The notes beneath the pieces are model-generated. The model did not search any database and was not told the DNA's origin. It worked only from the letters and a program-made list of their open reading frames with translations. From Chiayiivirga flava (GTDB taxonomy: Bacteria > Pseudomonadota > Gammaproteobacteria > Xanthomonadales > Xanthomonadaceae), in assembly GCF_014202825.1 (NCBI RefSeq), contig NZ_JACHHP010000004.1, positions 310,001 through 374,000 of the forward strand: DNA of 64,000 nucleotides, in the 5' to 3' direction. Position numbers and translations under genes: made by a program. Shown here piece by piece: positions 63,964 through 64,000 of the stretch. Every line of letters begins with the position of its first letter. Position 1 is the stretch's first letter.

Positions 63964-64000
63964 ATGCGCATCCTCGTGATCGAAGACAACTCGGACATCG
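63964..64000 (+). CDS. Response regulator receiver, N-terminus only (runs off right edge)
   Basis: Twelve codons are visible: MRILVIEDNSDI, the beta-1 strand and acidic pair (ED) that open the receiver domain of OmpR/PhoP-type regulators. The gene starts 109 bp after the M56-TonB gene. Its output domain and any kinase lie outside the window. Confidence 0.75.
   Translation, partial: MRILVIEDNSDI

Noticed and set aside
60480-63998. Minus-strand open frame of 1172 codons across blaI and the M56 gene
   Set aside because: It is a shadow of G+C-rich genes on the plus strand, with Arg/His/Gln-rich composition and no domain.

Overview
The window is chromosomal DNA, very rich in G+C, from a gammaproteobacterium of the Xanthomonas/Lysobacter/Luteimonas type (Lysobacteraceae). 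This placement is inferred from gene content and order: cytochrome c4 followed by two CIHC-type DsbA genes, cysJIH, a pectin locus built on a TonB-dependent receptor plus a LacI regulator, BlaI/BlaR-M56 with a C-terminal TonB domain, and short C...C...EW secreted proteins. No phage, complete insertion sequence or CRISPR array was seen. Coding is dense and on both strands, and most other long open frames are G+C-driven shadows.

Layout. 0-3 kb (minus): a likely operon for cytochrome c4, a DsbA-like lipoprotein, DsbA and an endonuclease/exonuclease/phosphatase protein cut by the left edge. 3.1-3.7 kb: the ribosome-assembly GTPase EngB. 3.7-6.0 kb (minus): an IPTL-CTERM-like surface protein and a collagen-like Gly-X-Y protein. 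6.2-10.5 kb (minus): assimilatory sulfate reduction, cysJ-cysI-cysH. 10.9-15.1 kb: an RND efflux adaptor and pump. 15.4-16.9 kb: an unusual single frame joining a DUF559 nuclease-like domain to a SpoU-type RNA methyltransferase, behind a pair of inverted repeats. 17-22.5 kb: a putative HExxH metallopeptidase, a GT-C-like membrane protein, an M28 peptidase and MscL. 22.6-25.8 kb: an FAH-family protein, a small membrane protein, a Rieske protein, an MFS transporter and RidA.

25.9-34.5 kb holds two tandem paralogous secreted subtilisins of about 1320 residues with P-domains, identical signal peptides, nearly identical last ~400 bp including the terminators, and a shared C-terminal DGFE tail. 35-38.6 kb (minus): an SLC13-type permease, trmB, thiG and thiS, followed by tRNA-Gly(CCC). 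39-44.9 kb (minus): a CzcCBA/CusCBA-type metal efflux operon.

45-58.7 kb is a compact pectin/oligogalacturonide utilisation locus: secreted pectate lyase, a 2-keto-4-pentenoate hydratase-like enzyme, a three-gene TRAP transporter, a LacI regulator, KduI, KduD, an SGNH esterase-cupin fusion, KdgK and a TonB-dependent receptor. Five copies of an ACCGGTGTCA-type operator lie before the lyase/hydratase pair, the regulator itself, kduI and (twice) the receptor, so the locus looks like one autoregulated regulon. The inferred flow is extracellular cleavage and deacetylation, outer-membrane uptake by the receptor, inner-membrane uptake by TRAP, then KduI-KduD-KdgK to KDPG.

58.7-64 kb: a strong terminator, a candidate structured RNA or leader, a retropepsin-like 'zinc protease' and RimK ligase pair, a possible sRNA terminator region, two tandem secreted proteins of unknown function behind a good sigma-70 promoter, then BlaI, an M56-TonB fusion and the first codons of a response regulator cut by the right edge.
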